NCBI RefSeq assembly: GCF_001306175.1
Contig: NZ_LGKN01000004.1
Location: 310,001 to 374,000, forward strand
Length of the DNA stretch: 64,000 nucleotides
Reading direction: 5' to 3'
DNA from: Ardenticatena maritima
Lineage (GTDB): Bacteria > Chloroflexota > Anaerolineae > Ardenticatenales > Ardenticatenaceae
Positions within the stretch are counted from its first letter, which is position 1. The number at the start of each line of letters is the position of its first letter. Shown in pieces: positions 26,698-33,728 of the stretch. A program made the position numbers and the translations under genes. The notes under the pieces are model-generated. The model saw only the letters and a list, made by a program, of their open reading frames with translations, was not told the DNA's origin and did not search any database.

Positions 26698-26728
26698 AAA
26701 AAAGCGGTGGTCGCTGAAACCACCGCTT
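26698..26728 (-). terminator. Rho-independent terminator of the ACT gene
   Basis: On the minus strand AAGCGGTGGT pairs with ACCACCGCTT around a 7-base loop, followed by six Ts. It lies 29 bases after the ACT-protein stop codon and faces the plus-strand terminator at 26651. Confidence 0.85.
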
Positions 26729-26756
26729 GTTATGTGCAGAGCGCAACGCCTGACGC

Positions 26757-27158
26757 CTACGTCTCCTCGCTGCGCGCGCCCGCCTCGTTCACACGGTGCC
26801 CCGCCCGCCGCAGCGCTTCAATGGCGCGGGGAAGCGCATCTGCTTGCACCAACACATAATCCGTGTCGTAGGTGGAAATGGCAAAGATACTGATACCGGC
26901 TTGGGCAAGCGGTTCGGCAATCGAACGCAAGACACCCACAAGGCTGAAATCCAGCGGACCATGCACTTTGAGGCACCGCCAACCTGTTTCCGCCGTTACC
27001 CCTGCGGGAATGAGCGCCGCCGGGCAAACGATGGAGAGTTCATCGGCTGTACGGGTGATGGAGAAAAAAGCGTCTTGGGTTGCCCAAGCGGGTATGGCGC
27101 TCTCAGCATCAAGGCGGCAAACACCCAAAACGTGAGGAAGGAGAGAAAGTGTCAGCAT
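26757..27158 (-). CDS. ACT domain protein (ACT_7/CASTOR-like)
   Basis: 133 residues, two ACT-like halves. The family signature runs DELSIVCPAALIP, then GWRCLKVHGPLDFSLVGVLRSIAEPLAQAGISIFAISTYDTDYVLVQ. ACT domains bind amino acids and regulate metabolism or transcription; this stand-alone type, related to the fold of CASTOR amino-acid sensors, has no catalytic domain attached. The ligand cannot be told from sequence. The ATG follows AGAAGGA. It is a single-gene unit with a clear terminator and a highly structured 250-base upstream gap. Confidence 0.8.
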   Translation of the reverse strand: MLTLSLLPHVLGVCRLDAESAIPAWATQDAFFSITRTADELSIVCPAALIPAGVTAETGWRCLKVHGPLDFSLVGVLRSIAEPLAQAGISIFAISTYDTDYVLVQADALPRAIEALRRAGHRVNEAGARSEET

Positions 27159-27191
27159 ACGTATTCCTTCTCATGCAACACGCATCAGAGC

Positions 27192-27356
27192 ACCCCACGG
27201 TGCCGTGTGCCGCCCCGCGCGAGAACCCGCGCATGCCAAGTGGGGTCCTGCCCGGCAGATCACCCGTCGTGCACGAGATCACCGCCTTACTGGAGCGCGG
27301 ACCCCTTCCGTATGGTGTAGGGTCTGTGCGTATCAGACGGCATCACGCACACCGTC
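27192..27356. other. Highly structured intergenic segment
   Basis: The 251-base gap between the ACT gene and the MBL gene holds five potential stems: ACCCCAC/GTGGGGT (27192-27246), GCGCG/CGCGC (27217-27232), CTGC/GCAG (27248-27258), the palindrome TCGTGCACGA (27267-27276), GCGCGGACCC/GGGTCTGTGC (27295-27329, two G-U pairs if read on plus) and GACGG/CCGTC (27336-27356). GATCACC also occurs twice. No terminator follows on plus. It is either a plus-strand structured RNA or the 5' leader of the ACT mRNA; no known riboswitch class was recognised. Confidence 0.4.
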
Positions 27357-27409
27357 GGGCGCTATTCGTAATGATACTCACGCTCTCAAAAGCAGCCAAA
27401 CCCTCAGCA

Positions 27410-28159
27410 TCACAGCCCGTAGCGCATGGCATCACTCGCGGGCACAATGTGAACGCCAATCTGCGCTTCGGCTTCGGCGGCGAGTCTGGCAGCCTCTTCT
27501 TCGTCATAGGGCAGGTGAACAAGCACAACACGCGGCACGCCGGCATCACGGGCGACGATAGCGGCATCTTTGACGGTGCTATGCCCTTCGTAAGGACCGG
27601 TGGCTTCGTGGACAAGCAGGTCAGCCCCACGCGCCAGTTCGACGATATGCGGGGAAGGCGCTGTATCGCTGCTATACACGAGCACGCCATGCGCGCTTTC
27701 AAAGCGGAGCGCCACTGTGGGGCGACTGTGTTCTGCGGGCGCTGCCAGAACACGCACAGCGGATGAGGCGCAAACAGGCGTCCAGGGTTCCAGCGGGATG
27801 GTGTGCCATTCAATGGCAAACAAGCCTTCCCAACCGCTGGTATCGAACGTGTCCATCAGACGCCGCGCCGTTGCCACCGTTTCAGACGGCGCATAGACAG
27901 GCAACGGCGTTCGACGCCCCGCCAACCACAACTGCTGAATGAGGAGCGGAAACCCGACAACATGGTCGGGGTGGTTGTGGGTGAGGAAAAGGCGCACCAC
28001 CTGCGCGGGGTCGCCCCCCATGCGGATGAACGCGGCGAGCGCATTCCCGCCGCAATCCACCAGCGAGACATCATCGCCCACGGCGACGGCAAGCATGGTC
28101 GTTTCACGCCCCACAGGGTTGTAAGATGAGCCGCTTCCCAGCACGTAGAGGTACATCAT
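27410..28159 (-). CDS. MBL-fold metallohydrolase (RNase Z-like)
   Basis: 249 residues. Metallo-beta-lactamase fold: VDCGGNALAAFIRMG, the zinc motif FLTHNHPDHVVGFP (HxHxDH), APAEHSRPTVALRFE, VYSSDTAPS (metal-bridging Asp) and LVHEATGPYE. The spacing and the SSDT and HE motifs resemble the RNase Z/arylsulfatase branch, but the exosite arm of true tRNase Z is not evident, so the substrate may be different. The start ATGATG follows CGGAGTC. It is 29 bases after the ABC-permease stop on the same strand and may be its last co-transcribed gene. Confidence 0.8.
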   Translation of the reverse strand: MMYLYVLGSGSSYNPVGRETTMLAVAVGDDVSLVDCGGNALAAFIRMGGDPAQVVRLFLTHNHPDHVVGFPLLIQQLWLAGRRTPLPVYAPSETVATARRLMDTFDTSGWEGLFAIEWHTIPLEPWTPVCASSAVRVLAAPAEHSRPTVALRFESAHGVLVYSSDTAPSPHIVELARGADLLVHEATGPYEGHSTVKDAAIVARDAGVPRVVLVHLPYDEEEAARLAAEAEAQIGVHIVPASDAMRYGL

Positions 28160-28188
28160 CGGTTGACTCCGTTGAGGGTTGGTTTGCG

Positions 28189-29730
28189 CTAGCCATAGAG
28201 CGCTACAATCACACGCGGCGTGAGATAGACTTCGAGCAGCGCCGCGAGCGCCAGCAAGGGCAACACCACCAGAATGAGCACCCTCAGAAAATCGGCAATC
28301 GCCAGCACAATGCCTTCGCTGACGCTAAAATCGCGCGGGGGACCCAACACCATCGCGCCAATGCGCAGGGCATACGCCAACCCAATCACCACAGCGGGAA
28401 TTTCCACCACGCCATGCGGCAGGATAAACGCCACCAGGAAACGCCCCCAATCCTGTCCACCAGCCGCCAGCACGCTGGCAATGCCGCCAATCAGCGTGAA
28501 GGGCGCCAGAACGCTCAACGCGGGCACCACCCCTACGCTGAACAGGCTGAGCACGCCACTGATGAACACCACCCGCACGTTGTGCACCAGAATCGCACGC
28601 ACGCTGAAACGCGGCAACATCGCCAGGCCGGTCTGGTTCGCTTGCAATTGGGCTTGCAACTGACTGACATCAAGGCGGTTGAAGTCAATCAGTTCCGCCG
28701 GCACATGCCACGCCCGCGCCAGATACCACCCCAACCCAAAGCCGGCAAGCACGAAAAACGTTCCCGTCGCCATCGCCCAGCGGTCGCGCTTCAACATGGC
28801 GGGCAACACCTGGGTGTAAAAGCGGCGCAGGTGAAACGGCGGCGCTTCTTCCGGGACCTGTCGGACGCGCGGCACGTCATCGGGGGCGGCGCGCCAAAAG
28901 GCTTTCAACAACGCCCACGCCCGTTCCAGGTTGAGGAAGTCAATTTCGCGGGCGAGGATATGCTCACGATTGAATGAACGAATGCCAACCCGCAAGAGCG
29001 CAATCGTCAAGACAATGACGCCCGCAAAGAGCCACCAGAGCGCCGTGGTTTTGTTCCAAAAGAGAATCAACCCTTCCAGTTGCAAGAGCAACGCCACCGG
29101 CACGATGATAAAACTGGCGAGCAGGTTGGCGGCGCGCACACTCGTTGTATGGCTGCTGACGATGACCGCCGCCGAAACCATGAGCACGCCCTCAGCCGTG
29201 TTCAACAGCCAGATGAGGGCGAACGTGTACGCATCGAGCGACCACATGTCGGCGCGTACCATTGCCAGCGCATACACAGCCATGCCGAACCAACTCGCCA
29301 CCAGCGGCAACAGGAGCGACGCCAGCAATTTGCCCACGTAGAGGTCTACATCGCTGGCGGGTGTGGAGAAAAGCGCTTCGAGGCTGTTGCGCTCACGTTC
29401 CCCCACGAATGTTTCCAGCGCAATGACGAGCGAAAAACTCATGGGGAAAAACCCCACCGCCAGCAAACCAAAGGGCACCATCTGCTCGCCAATGATGGTT
29501 GCGCCGTATTGTTCCAGAAAATCGAAGAGCGCCGCCCCAATCAACAGCATGATGAAGGGGAAGACCAACGTCAGCAAGCCAATCGGGATGACGATACGCC
29601 AATCGCGCAGGCTGTCGCGCAGTTCACGCCGCGCCAATGTCCAGACAAGCGCGGGTGAGAGCGTGCGTTCCAGATAGGCTTCCGCCTGAAGCGGTTCGGT
29701 TGAGACCGAGGAGAGCGACGTTTCATGCAT
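28189..29730 (-). CDS. ABC-2 type permease fused to a SpoIIM domain
   Basis: 513 residues with about 11-12 hydrophobic helices. The N-terminal half (about 25-260) is an ABC-2/NatB-type permease: LARRELRDSLRDWRIVIPIG, and FVGERERNSLEALFSTPASDVDLYVGKLLASL, the permease motif before its second helix pair. The C-terminal half (about 305-510) is a SpoIIM/DUF95 domain (RAILVHNVRVVFISGVLSLF, GIASVLAAGG, FILPHGVVEIPAVVIGLAYALRIG). SpoIIM is known from sporulation engulfment but is widespread in non-sporulating bacteria. With the ATPase and small membrane protein upstream (overlaps of 4 and 8 bases) it forms an exporter of unknown substrate. Confidence 0.8.
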   Translation of the reverse strand: MHETSLSSVSTEPLQAEAYLERTLSPALVWTLARRELRDSLRDWRIVIPIGLLTLVFPFIMLLIGAALFDFLEQYGATIIGEQMVPFGLLAVGFFPMSFSLVIALETFVGERERNSLEALFSTPASDVDLYVGKLLASLLLPLVASWFGMAVYALAMVRADMWSLDAYTFALIWLLNTAEGVLMVSAAVIVSSHTTSVRAANLLASFIIVPVALLLQLEGLILFWNKTTALWWLFAGVIVLTIALLRVGIRSFNREHILAREIDFLNLERAWALLKAFWRAAPDDVPRVRQVPEEAPPFHLRRFYTQVLPAMLKRDRWAMATGTFFVLAGFGLGWYLARAWHVPAELIDFNRLDVSQLQAQLQANQTGLAMLPRFSVRAILVHNVRVVFISGVLSLFSVGVVPALSVLAPFTLIGGIASVLAAGGQDWGRFLVAFILPHGVVEIPAVVIGLAYALRIGAMVLGPPRDFSVSEGIVLAIADFLRVLILVVLPLLALAALLEVYLTPRVIVALYG

Positions 29731-30196
29731 GGGGGGTGCTCCTCAAAAACCATTTGCGAGCGGCAAACAACGCCAGCACACCTGTGGGGAAGAAGGGCGC
29801 ATGCAGAATGTAGAGGCGCAGGGCGGACGCTTGCCATTGCGCCAGCGTGCCGCCCACGCTGTGAAGCCGCAAGGCTTCTTCCCACACCAAGACGAACGGG
29901 GTGAACAACCAGCCCATGCCCAGCCCCCACAGCGCCAAACCGACACCCCAACGCACCCACACATAGCCCCGTGTGCGCGGCAAAGGGCGCACCGGCGTCA
30001 GCAGGTACCTCAACAAGAAGAGGGCGAATGCGATGGGCACAATCCAGTACCAAAGCACATACCGCACAAGCGCCATCATCGTGGCGTCGAAAAGCCCCAT
30101 GCGCCCCACCGGCAGCAGCAAGAGCAACGCCAGGGTCGCCGCTGCACCTAACGCGACAAATCCAAAGGTGCGTGCCAGCCAAGCCAACGGTTTCAT
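29723..30196 (-). CDS. Four-helix membrane protein of ABC operon
   Basis: 157 residues with four hydrophobic segments (about 12-34, 38-62, 77-106, 131-147) and no conserved motif I recognise. It overlaps the ATPase gene by 4 bases and the permease gene by 8, so the three are surely translated together. It is probably an accessory membrane subunit of the exporter. Confidence 0.7.
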   Translation of the reverse strand: MKPLAWLARTFGFVALGAAATLALLLLLPVGRMGLFDATMMALVRYVLWYWIVPIAFALFLLRYLLTPVRPLPRTRGYVWVRWGVGLALWGLGMGWLFTPFVLVWEEALRLHSVGGTLAQWQASALRLYILHAPFFPTGVLALFAARKWFLRSTPHA

Positions 30197-31116
30197 ACGG
30201 CTGCTCCCATCAAATGCAGATAGACATCTTCCAGGCGGCGCGGTTCTTCGGTGAGCGCCACAATCTCGCCGCCGCGGTCAAGAATGCGACGCACCAGCGC
30301 CGGGTTGGTGGTCTCAGGCGTGGTGGTGCGAAAGCGCACCCATGTATCACCGACGGCTTCGATCTCCACCATTTCCCCCGCCAGCGAGGCAAGGTCATCG
30401 AGCGGCTGCGCGAGCCGCAAGGTGAAAAGCGGCGCACCAAGCACCTGGTCGCGCAGTGCGTCCGGCGTGCCGATTGCCAACACGCGCCCCACACCCATGA
30501 TGACAATGCGGTCGGCGAGCAATTCGGCTTCGACAAGGTTGTGGGTGCAAAGCACAATGGTGTGCCCTTGCGTGCGCAAATCGGCAATGGCGGAACGCAC
30601 CTGAAACGCTCCTTCGGGGTCGAGCGCCGAGGTGGGTTCATCCAGAAAGAGCACCTGTGGGTCGTGCAAAAGCGCCCGTACCAGCGCCATCTTCTGGCGC
30701 ATGCCTTTGCTGAACTGCCCCAATCGGCGGTTGCGTGCTTCCCACAAGCCAAAATGGCGCAAGAGCGCTTCGGCACGCTGGTAGCGGTCAGCCGGCGACA
30801 TGCCATGCATTGCGCCAAAGAAATCGAGGTATTCCAGCGGCGTCAGCCGACCATACAAGCCGGGGAATTCGGTAAGCAAGCCTACATGTCGGCGCACGAG
30901 CCGCGCATGGTGGCGCACATCGTAGCCGGCGACAATGGCATAGCCGGCGCTGGGCTGCAAAATCCCCGCCAGGCAACGGATGGTGGTGGTTTTGCCCGCG
31001 CCGTTCGGGCCCAACAGCGCCAACACTTCGCCTTGTCGCACATCAAAGGTGATGTCGCGAATAGCGGTGAATGTGCCAAATTGTTTGACCAATCCGTGGG
31101 CTTGTACGATGGACAC
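30193..31116 (-). CDS. ABC transporter ATP-binding protein
   Basis: 307 residues from a GTG at 31116 (AGGAAAA upstream); the frame remains open further upstream but that part looks non-coding. Walker A LLGPNGAGKTTT, the Q-loop region (VGLLTEFPGLY), signature FSKGMRQKMALVRALL, Walker B VLFLDEPTSALDP and the H-loop CTHNL are all intact. The pattern is that of the CcmA/NatA exporters, including the C-terminal extension about 230-305. It powers the permease encoded just downstream. Confidence 0.92.
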   Translation of the reverse strand: MSIVQAHGLVKQFGTFTAIRDITFDVRQGEVLALLGPNGAGKTTTIRCLAGILQPSAGYAIVAGYDVRHHARLVRRHVGLLTEFPGLYGRLTPLEYLDFFGAMHGMSPADRYQRAEALLRHFGLWEARNRRLGQFSKGMRQKMALVRALLHDPQVLFLDEPTSALDPEGAFQVRSAIADLRTQGHTIVLCTHNLVEAELLADRIVIMGVGRVLAIGTPDALRDQVLGAPLFTLRLAQPLDDLASLAGEMVEIEAVGDTWVRFRTTTPETTNPALVRRILDRGGEIVALTEEPRRLEDVYLHLMGAAV

Positions 31117-31171
31117 GTTGGTTTTCCTGTTTTGCTGATTGGGTAGCGCAAGCGCACGCCGTGGTGGGAAA

Positions 31172-31199
31172 AGTATAGACGAGGTTGAGTGGAATTCAA
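31172..31199 (-). promoter_or_regulatory. Promoter of the ABC exporter operon
   Basis: On the minus strand TTGAAT (31199-31194), 16-base spacer, TATACT (31177-31172). The transcript would start near 31165, about 50 bases before the GTG of the ATPase gene. Confidence 0.65.
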
Positions 31200-31218
31200 A
31201 TGCGGACACAAGAAACAA

Positions 31219-31240
31219 AAATTCTAAAAAGTTAGAATTT
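31219..31240. promoter_or_regulatory. Palindromic operator-like site
   Basis: AAATTCTAA and TTAGAATTT form perfect 9-base arms around a 4-base spacer. It is placed 20 bases upstream of the -35 box of the ABC operon in unusually AT-rich DNA. It is probably a regulator-binding site; the regulator is unknown. Confidence 0.5.
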
Positions 31241-31250
31241 GCAAAAAGCG

Positions 31251-31292
31251 ATGAGTACAAATGTACTCATAAATTGAGTACGCGTGTACCTA
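31251..31292. promoter_or_regulatory. Tandem palindromic operator-like sites
   Basis: The first site, ATGAGTACAAATGTACTCAT (31251-31270), is a perfect 9-base inverted repeat with an AA centre. A second, degenerate copy starting TGAGTACGCGTGTAC begins at 31275, with centres 23 bases apart. The second copy touches the -35 region of the ncRNA promoter, so a dimeric repressor or activator may bind both. Confidence 0.55.
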
Positions 31293-31319
31293 TACAAGCG
31301 CATTTCAAGTTGCTATACT
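31291..31319 (+). promoter_or_regulatory. Promoter of candidate ncRNA
   Basis: TATACT (31314-31319) in the recurrent context TGCTATACT, with a poor -35 TATACA (31291-31296) at 17 bases. A weak -35 beside an operator-like site suggests regulated expression. Predicted start near 31326. Confidence 0.55.
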
Positions 31320-31325
31320 GTACAT

Positions 31326-31490
31326 GCACACCTACCCCCACAGGGAAGAACGGGGGACGAAAAACAGGAAACACCTCCTGTAACCGCAACAAGGCTGTTT
31401 TCCGCACAAAAGGGCTCGCAACCAATTCGTCACCGTTCTTCCCTCCCCCCCTCTCCAACAACACACCCCCGGCAAGGGGGTGTTTTTCTT
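31326..31490 (+). ncRNA. Candidate structured non-coding RNA
   Basis: About 165 bases bounded by a promoter and a strong terminator and lacking an ORF. A perfect 12-bp closing stem joins AGGGAAGAACGG (31342-31353) to CCGTTCTTCCCT (31433-31444). Inside is a 6-bp hairpin ACAGGA/TCCTGT (31364-31381) with loop AACACC, then a less structured stretch. The downstream lipoprotein gene has its own promoter at 31566, so this RNA is either independent or an attenuated leader. Some motifs (ACGGGGGAC, CGTCA) faintly recall c-di-AMP (ydaO) riboswitches, which often precede LysM wall proteins, but the class could not be confirmed. Confidence 0.5.
31463..31488 (+). terminator. Rho-independent terminator of ncRNA
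   Basis: ACACCCCC pairs with GGGGGTGT around GGCAA, followed by TTTTCTTT. It lies 147 bases upstream of the lipoprotein ATG, so it ends or attenuates the leader transcript. Confidence 0.85.
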
Positions 31491-31565
31491 TGCAATGCAA
31501 AGGGCGCAAGGTCGTTTCGCCACACGCCTGCACGTGCCCCCAGGAGTGCGCACATCTCCGCCTGG

Positions 31566-31593
31566 TTGGCGTCCGCCACCACCCGACTATACT
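31566..31593 (+). promoter_or_regulatory. Promoter of the LysM/C39 lipoprotein gene
   Basis: TTGGCG (31566-31571), 16-base spacer, TATACT (31588-31593); start predicted near 31600, 35 bases before the ATG. Confidence 0.6.
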
Positions 31594-31634
31594 TTGCCAG
31601 CCGTGCACATCAGGCAAAGCGGAGGAATTCATCT

Positions 31635-33056
31635 ATGCAGCGTTGTGGTATTTTTTTGTTGCTCATTTCGTTTATAGCGGCGCTGAATGCATGCACTACA
31701 TCCAATGCCCAGCCATCCACGTCGGTGGCAATGGCTTCGCCCACATCCGAACCGACTTTACCCACAGCGCCCCCGCCGACGGCAACCTTGCCGCCCAGCG
31801 CCCCCCCCACAGCCTCGCCCACGCCCACCATCACGCCCACGGCGACGGCAACCCCCACACCCACCAACACACCGACGCCATCGCCCACGCCAACCCCCAC
31901 ACCCAACGCCGAGGGGGAATTTGTGCACATTGTGCAGCCGGGCGAAACCATCTGGACGATTGCCGGGGCATGGCGGGTTTTACCCAGCCAACTCCTCTCC
32001 TACAACCACATCTCCGCCGGCGACGTTCAGCCGGGGCGTGAAATCCGCATTCCCGTGACCATGTTGGCGCAACCCTACCAGGGGAACGAAGGGGTGGTGC
32101 TGGCGACGCCTATCGCGCCCACGCAGGGACCAGACCGCGTGGTGTTGGGTCCCATGACGCACGACTGGCAAAAGTTGAACAACTGCGGTCCAACCACAAC
32201 CGCCATGTTCCTCAGTTATTTCGGTATTCAAGTGACCCAATTCGATACCGCCGCCTTTCTGAAACCCAACCCACGCGACCGCAATGTCAACCCAGGTGAA
32301 ATTGCCGCCTATTTGCGCCAGCAAGGGTTTGAGGTGTTTGTGGGCATCAACGGTGACATTCCTCTGCTGGAACGCTTGCTCCAAGCCGGCTTTCCCGTGA
32401 TTGTGGAACAATGGTTGCAGTACGACGGGGGCATGGGGCATTATCGCGTCGTGCGAGGGTTTGACCGCACAAAGCAAGAAATTCTCTTCAACGACAGTTT
32501 CCTGGGACCCGATATCTGGTTCACCTACGCCGATTTTCTGCGTGATTGGGCGTATTACAACAACCTGTATATCGTCGCCTATCCGCCGGAACAAACCGAC
32601 CTTGTCCGTTCGATCATTGGCGACGATTGGGAGCCGGCGAACATGTGGGCGCGCCTTGCCCGCGACATGGAAGCGCGCATCGCACAAGCCCCCAACGATG
32701 CGCTGGCGTGGTATGGCTTGGGCGAAGCCCGTTTGCGGTTGGGCGACCCCGAAGGCGCGATTGAAGCCTATGAACGCGCCATTGCCATCGGGTTGCCCTT
32801 CCGCTATCTCTGGTATCGGTACGGGTATCTGGAAGCGTTGAACCTCGTGGGGCAATACGAAAAAGTGTTGCAAGTGAGCGATGAGGTGCTTGCCAGTATG
32901 GAGATGAGCGAGGACATGCGCTACCAACGCGCGGTGGCGCTCAAAGCCCTTGGGCGCACAGATGAAGCCCGCGCTGAATTGGAAAAAGCCCTTGAAGAGC
33001 ACCCCGGCTTTGGGCCGGCGGCGGTGTTGCTCCAAACACTCACCGGCGGCTCGTAG
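31635..33056 (+). CDS. Lipoprotein with LysM, C39-like peptidase and TPR domains
   Basis: 473 residues from the ATG at 31635, 9 bases after GGAGG; the open frame further upstream overlaps the ncRNA. A lipoprotein signal ends LNAC (lipid-modified Cys about residue 20). A long Thr-Pro linker (about 35-90) leads to a LysM domain (HIVQPGETIWTIAGAW, about 97-142), then a C39_2 papain-like peptidase domain (NNCGPTTTAMFLSYF with the Cys, GHYRVVRGF with the His, FNDSF). C-terminal TPR repeats follow (about 345-470, ALAWYGLGEARLRLGDPEGAIEAYERAIAIG). It probably sits outside the membrane, binds peptidoglycan and cleaves peptides or acts as a transamidase; lgt in this window would lipidate it. Confidence 0.85.
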   Translation: MQRCGIFLLLISFIAALNACTTSNAQPSTSVAMASPTSEPTLPTAPPPTATLPPSAPPTASPTPTITPTATATPTPTNTPTPSPTPTPTPNAEGEFVHIVQPGETIWTIAGAWRVLPSQLLSYNHISAGDVQPGREIRIPVTMLAQPYQGNEGVVLATPIAPTQGPDRVVLGPMTHDWQKLNNCGPTTTAMFLSYFGIQVTQFDTAAFLKPNPRDRNVNPGEIAAYLRQQGFEVFVGINGDIPLLERLLQAGFPVIVEQWLQYDGGMGHYRVVRGFDRTKQEILFNDSFLGPDIWFTYADFLRDWAYYNNLYIVAYPPEQTDLVRSIIGDDWEPANMWARLARDMEARIAQAPNDALAWYGLGEARLRLGDPEGAIEAYERAIAIGLPFRYLWYRYGYLEALNLVGQYEKVLQVSDEVLASMEMSEDMRYQRAVALKALGRTDEARAELEKALEEHPGFGPAAVLLQTLTGGS

Positions 33057-33063
33057 GCACACA

Positions 33064-33097
33064 AAACGGGCGGCGCACAGAACGCCGCCCGTTTGCT
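33064..33097. terminator. Bidirectional terminator
   Basis: AAACGGGCGGCG pairs with CGCCGCCCGTTT (12 bp) around a 7-base loop between converging genes, with T-rich DNA on the plus side (GCTTTTC) and AAAA on the other. Confidence 0.75.
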
Positions 33098-33118
33098 TTT
33101 CAGCGCAGGTTGCTCATC

Positions 33119-33700
33119 TCACGCCGTTTGCGCCTGGCGATAAACGTGCCACATACGTTGAAGCGCCGTCACATTTGAAAAAATCGCCAGGACAACCAAT
33201 GCCGGCGTCAGCAGGTTGAAAAGCAAGGCAAAGACCAGCACCGCTATTCGCTCGAAGCGTGTGAACAGCCCCACTTTGCATTCCACGCCAATCCCCTCAG
33301 CGCGGGCGCGTGTATAACTCACCATGATACTGCCCACAATCGCCGCATAGACTAACATGGCTTCCACGTGTGCGCCTTGCTGCATGTACCACCACAACAA
33401 GCCGCCGTACAACGCCGCCTCGGCATAGCGGTCGAGCGTTGAATCCAGGAATGCGCCAAACGGGGTCACGCGGTTGGTGTAGCGCGCCAAACCGCCATCC
33501 AGCGCATCGAAGAGCGCCGTCACGATGATGAGCACGCCAGCCTCGCGAAACATGCCGCGCGCGAGCAACACGCCGACACTGCTGATCAGCAAAAATCCCA
33601 CAACCGTCAACTGGTTCGGCGTGACGCCGCTTTTGGCAAGCACCGCCGCCACACCATTCACCACGCCGCGGGTCTGTTTTCGCAACCATTCACTCAGCAT
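33119..33700 (-). CDS. CDP-alcohol phosphatidyltransferase (probable PI/PIP synthase)
   Basis: 193 residues and about six membrane helices. The full family motif DGxxARx8Gx3Dx3D is present (DALDGGLARY, then FGAFLDSTLDRY; about residues 66-92). Such enzymes transfer a phosphatidyl group from CDP-diacylglycerol to an alcohol. The alcohol cannot be read from the motif, but an inositol-phosphate synthase, an acyltransferase and a PimA-like glycosyltransferase lie directly upstream, as in the actinobacterial PI-mannoside locus. That makes inositol-1-phosphate the likely acceptor (phosphatidylinositol-phosphate synthase). It is last in its operon, 28 bases after the glycosyltransferase. Confidence 0.85.
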   Translation of the reverse strand: MLSEWLRKQTRGVVNGVAAVLAKSGVTPNQLTVVGFLLISSVGVLLARGMFREAGVLIIVTALFDALDGGLARYTNRVTPFGAFLDSTLDRYAEAALYGGLLWWYMQQGAHVEAMLVYAAIVGSIMVSYTRARAEGIGVECKVGLFTRFERIAVLVFALLFNLLTPALVVLAIFSNVTALQRMWHVYRQAQTA

Positions 33701-33728
33701 TTCATCCTCCTTGATGGCTGACCGCGCA

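Noticed and set aside
27192-27356. T-box, SAM or other known riboswitch upstream of the ACT gene
   Set aside because: None of the conserved core sequences of these classes could be found; only generic stems are visible.
31284-31634. N-terminal extension of the LysM/C39 lipoprotein
   Set aside because: The extension runs through the terminator and structured RNA; the ATG at 31635 has a ribosome site and starts a perfect lipoprotein signal.
31741-31915. ACC/CCC-rich repetitive DNA as a tandem repeat or CRISPR-like array
   Set aside because: It encodes the Thr-Pro linker of the lipoprotein; there is no regular spacer or repeat unit.
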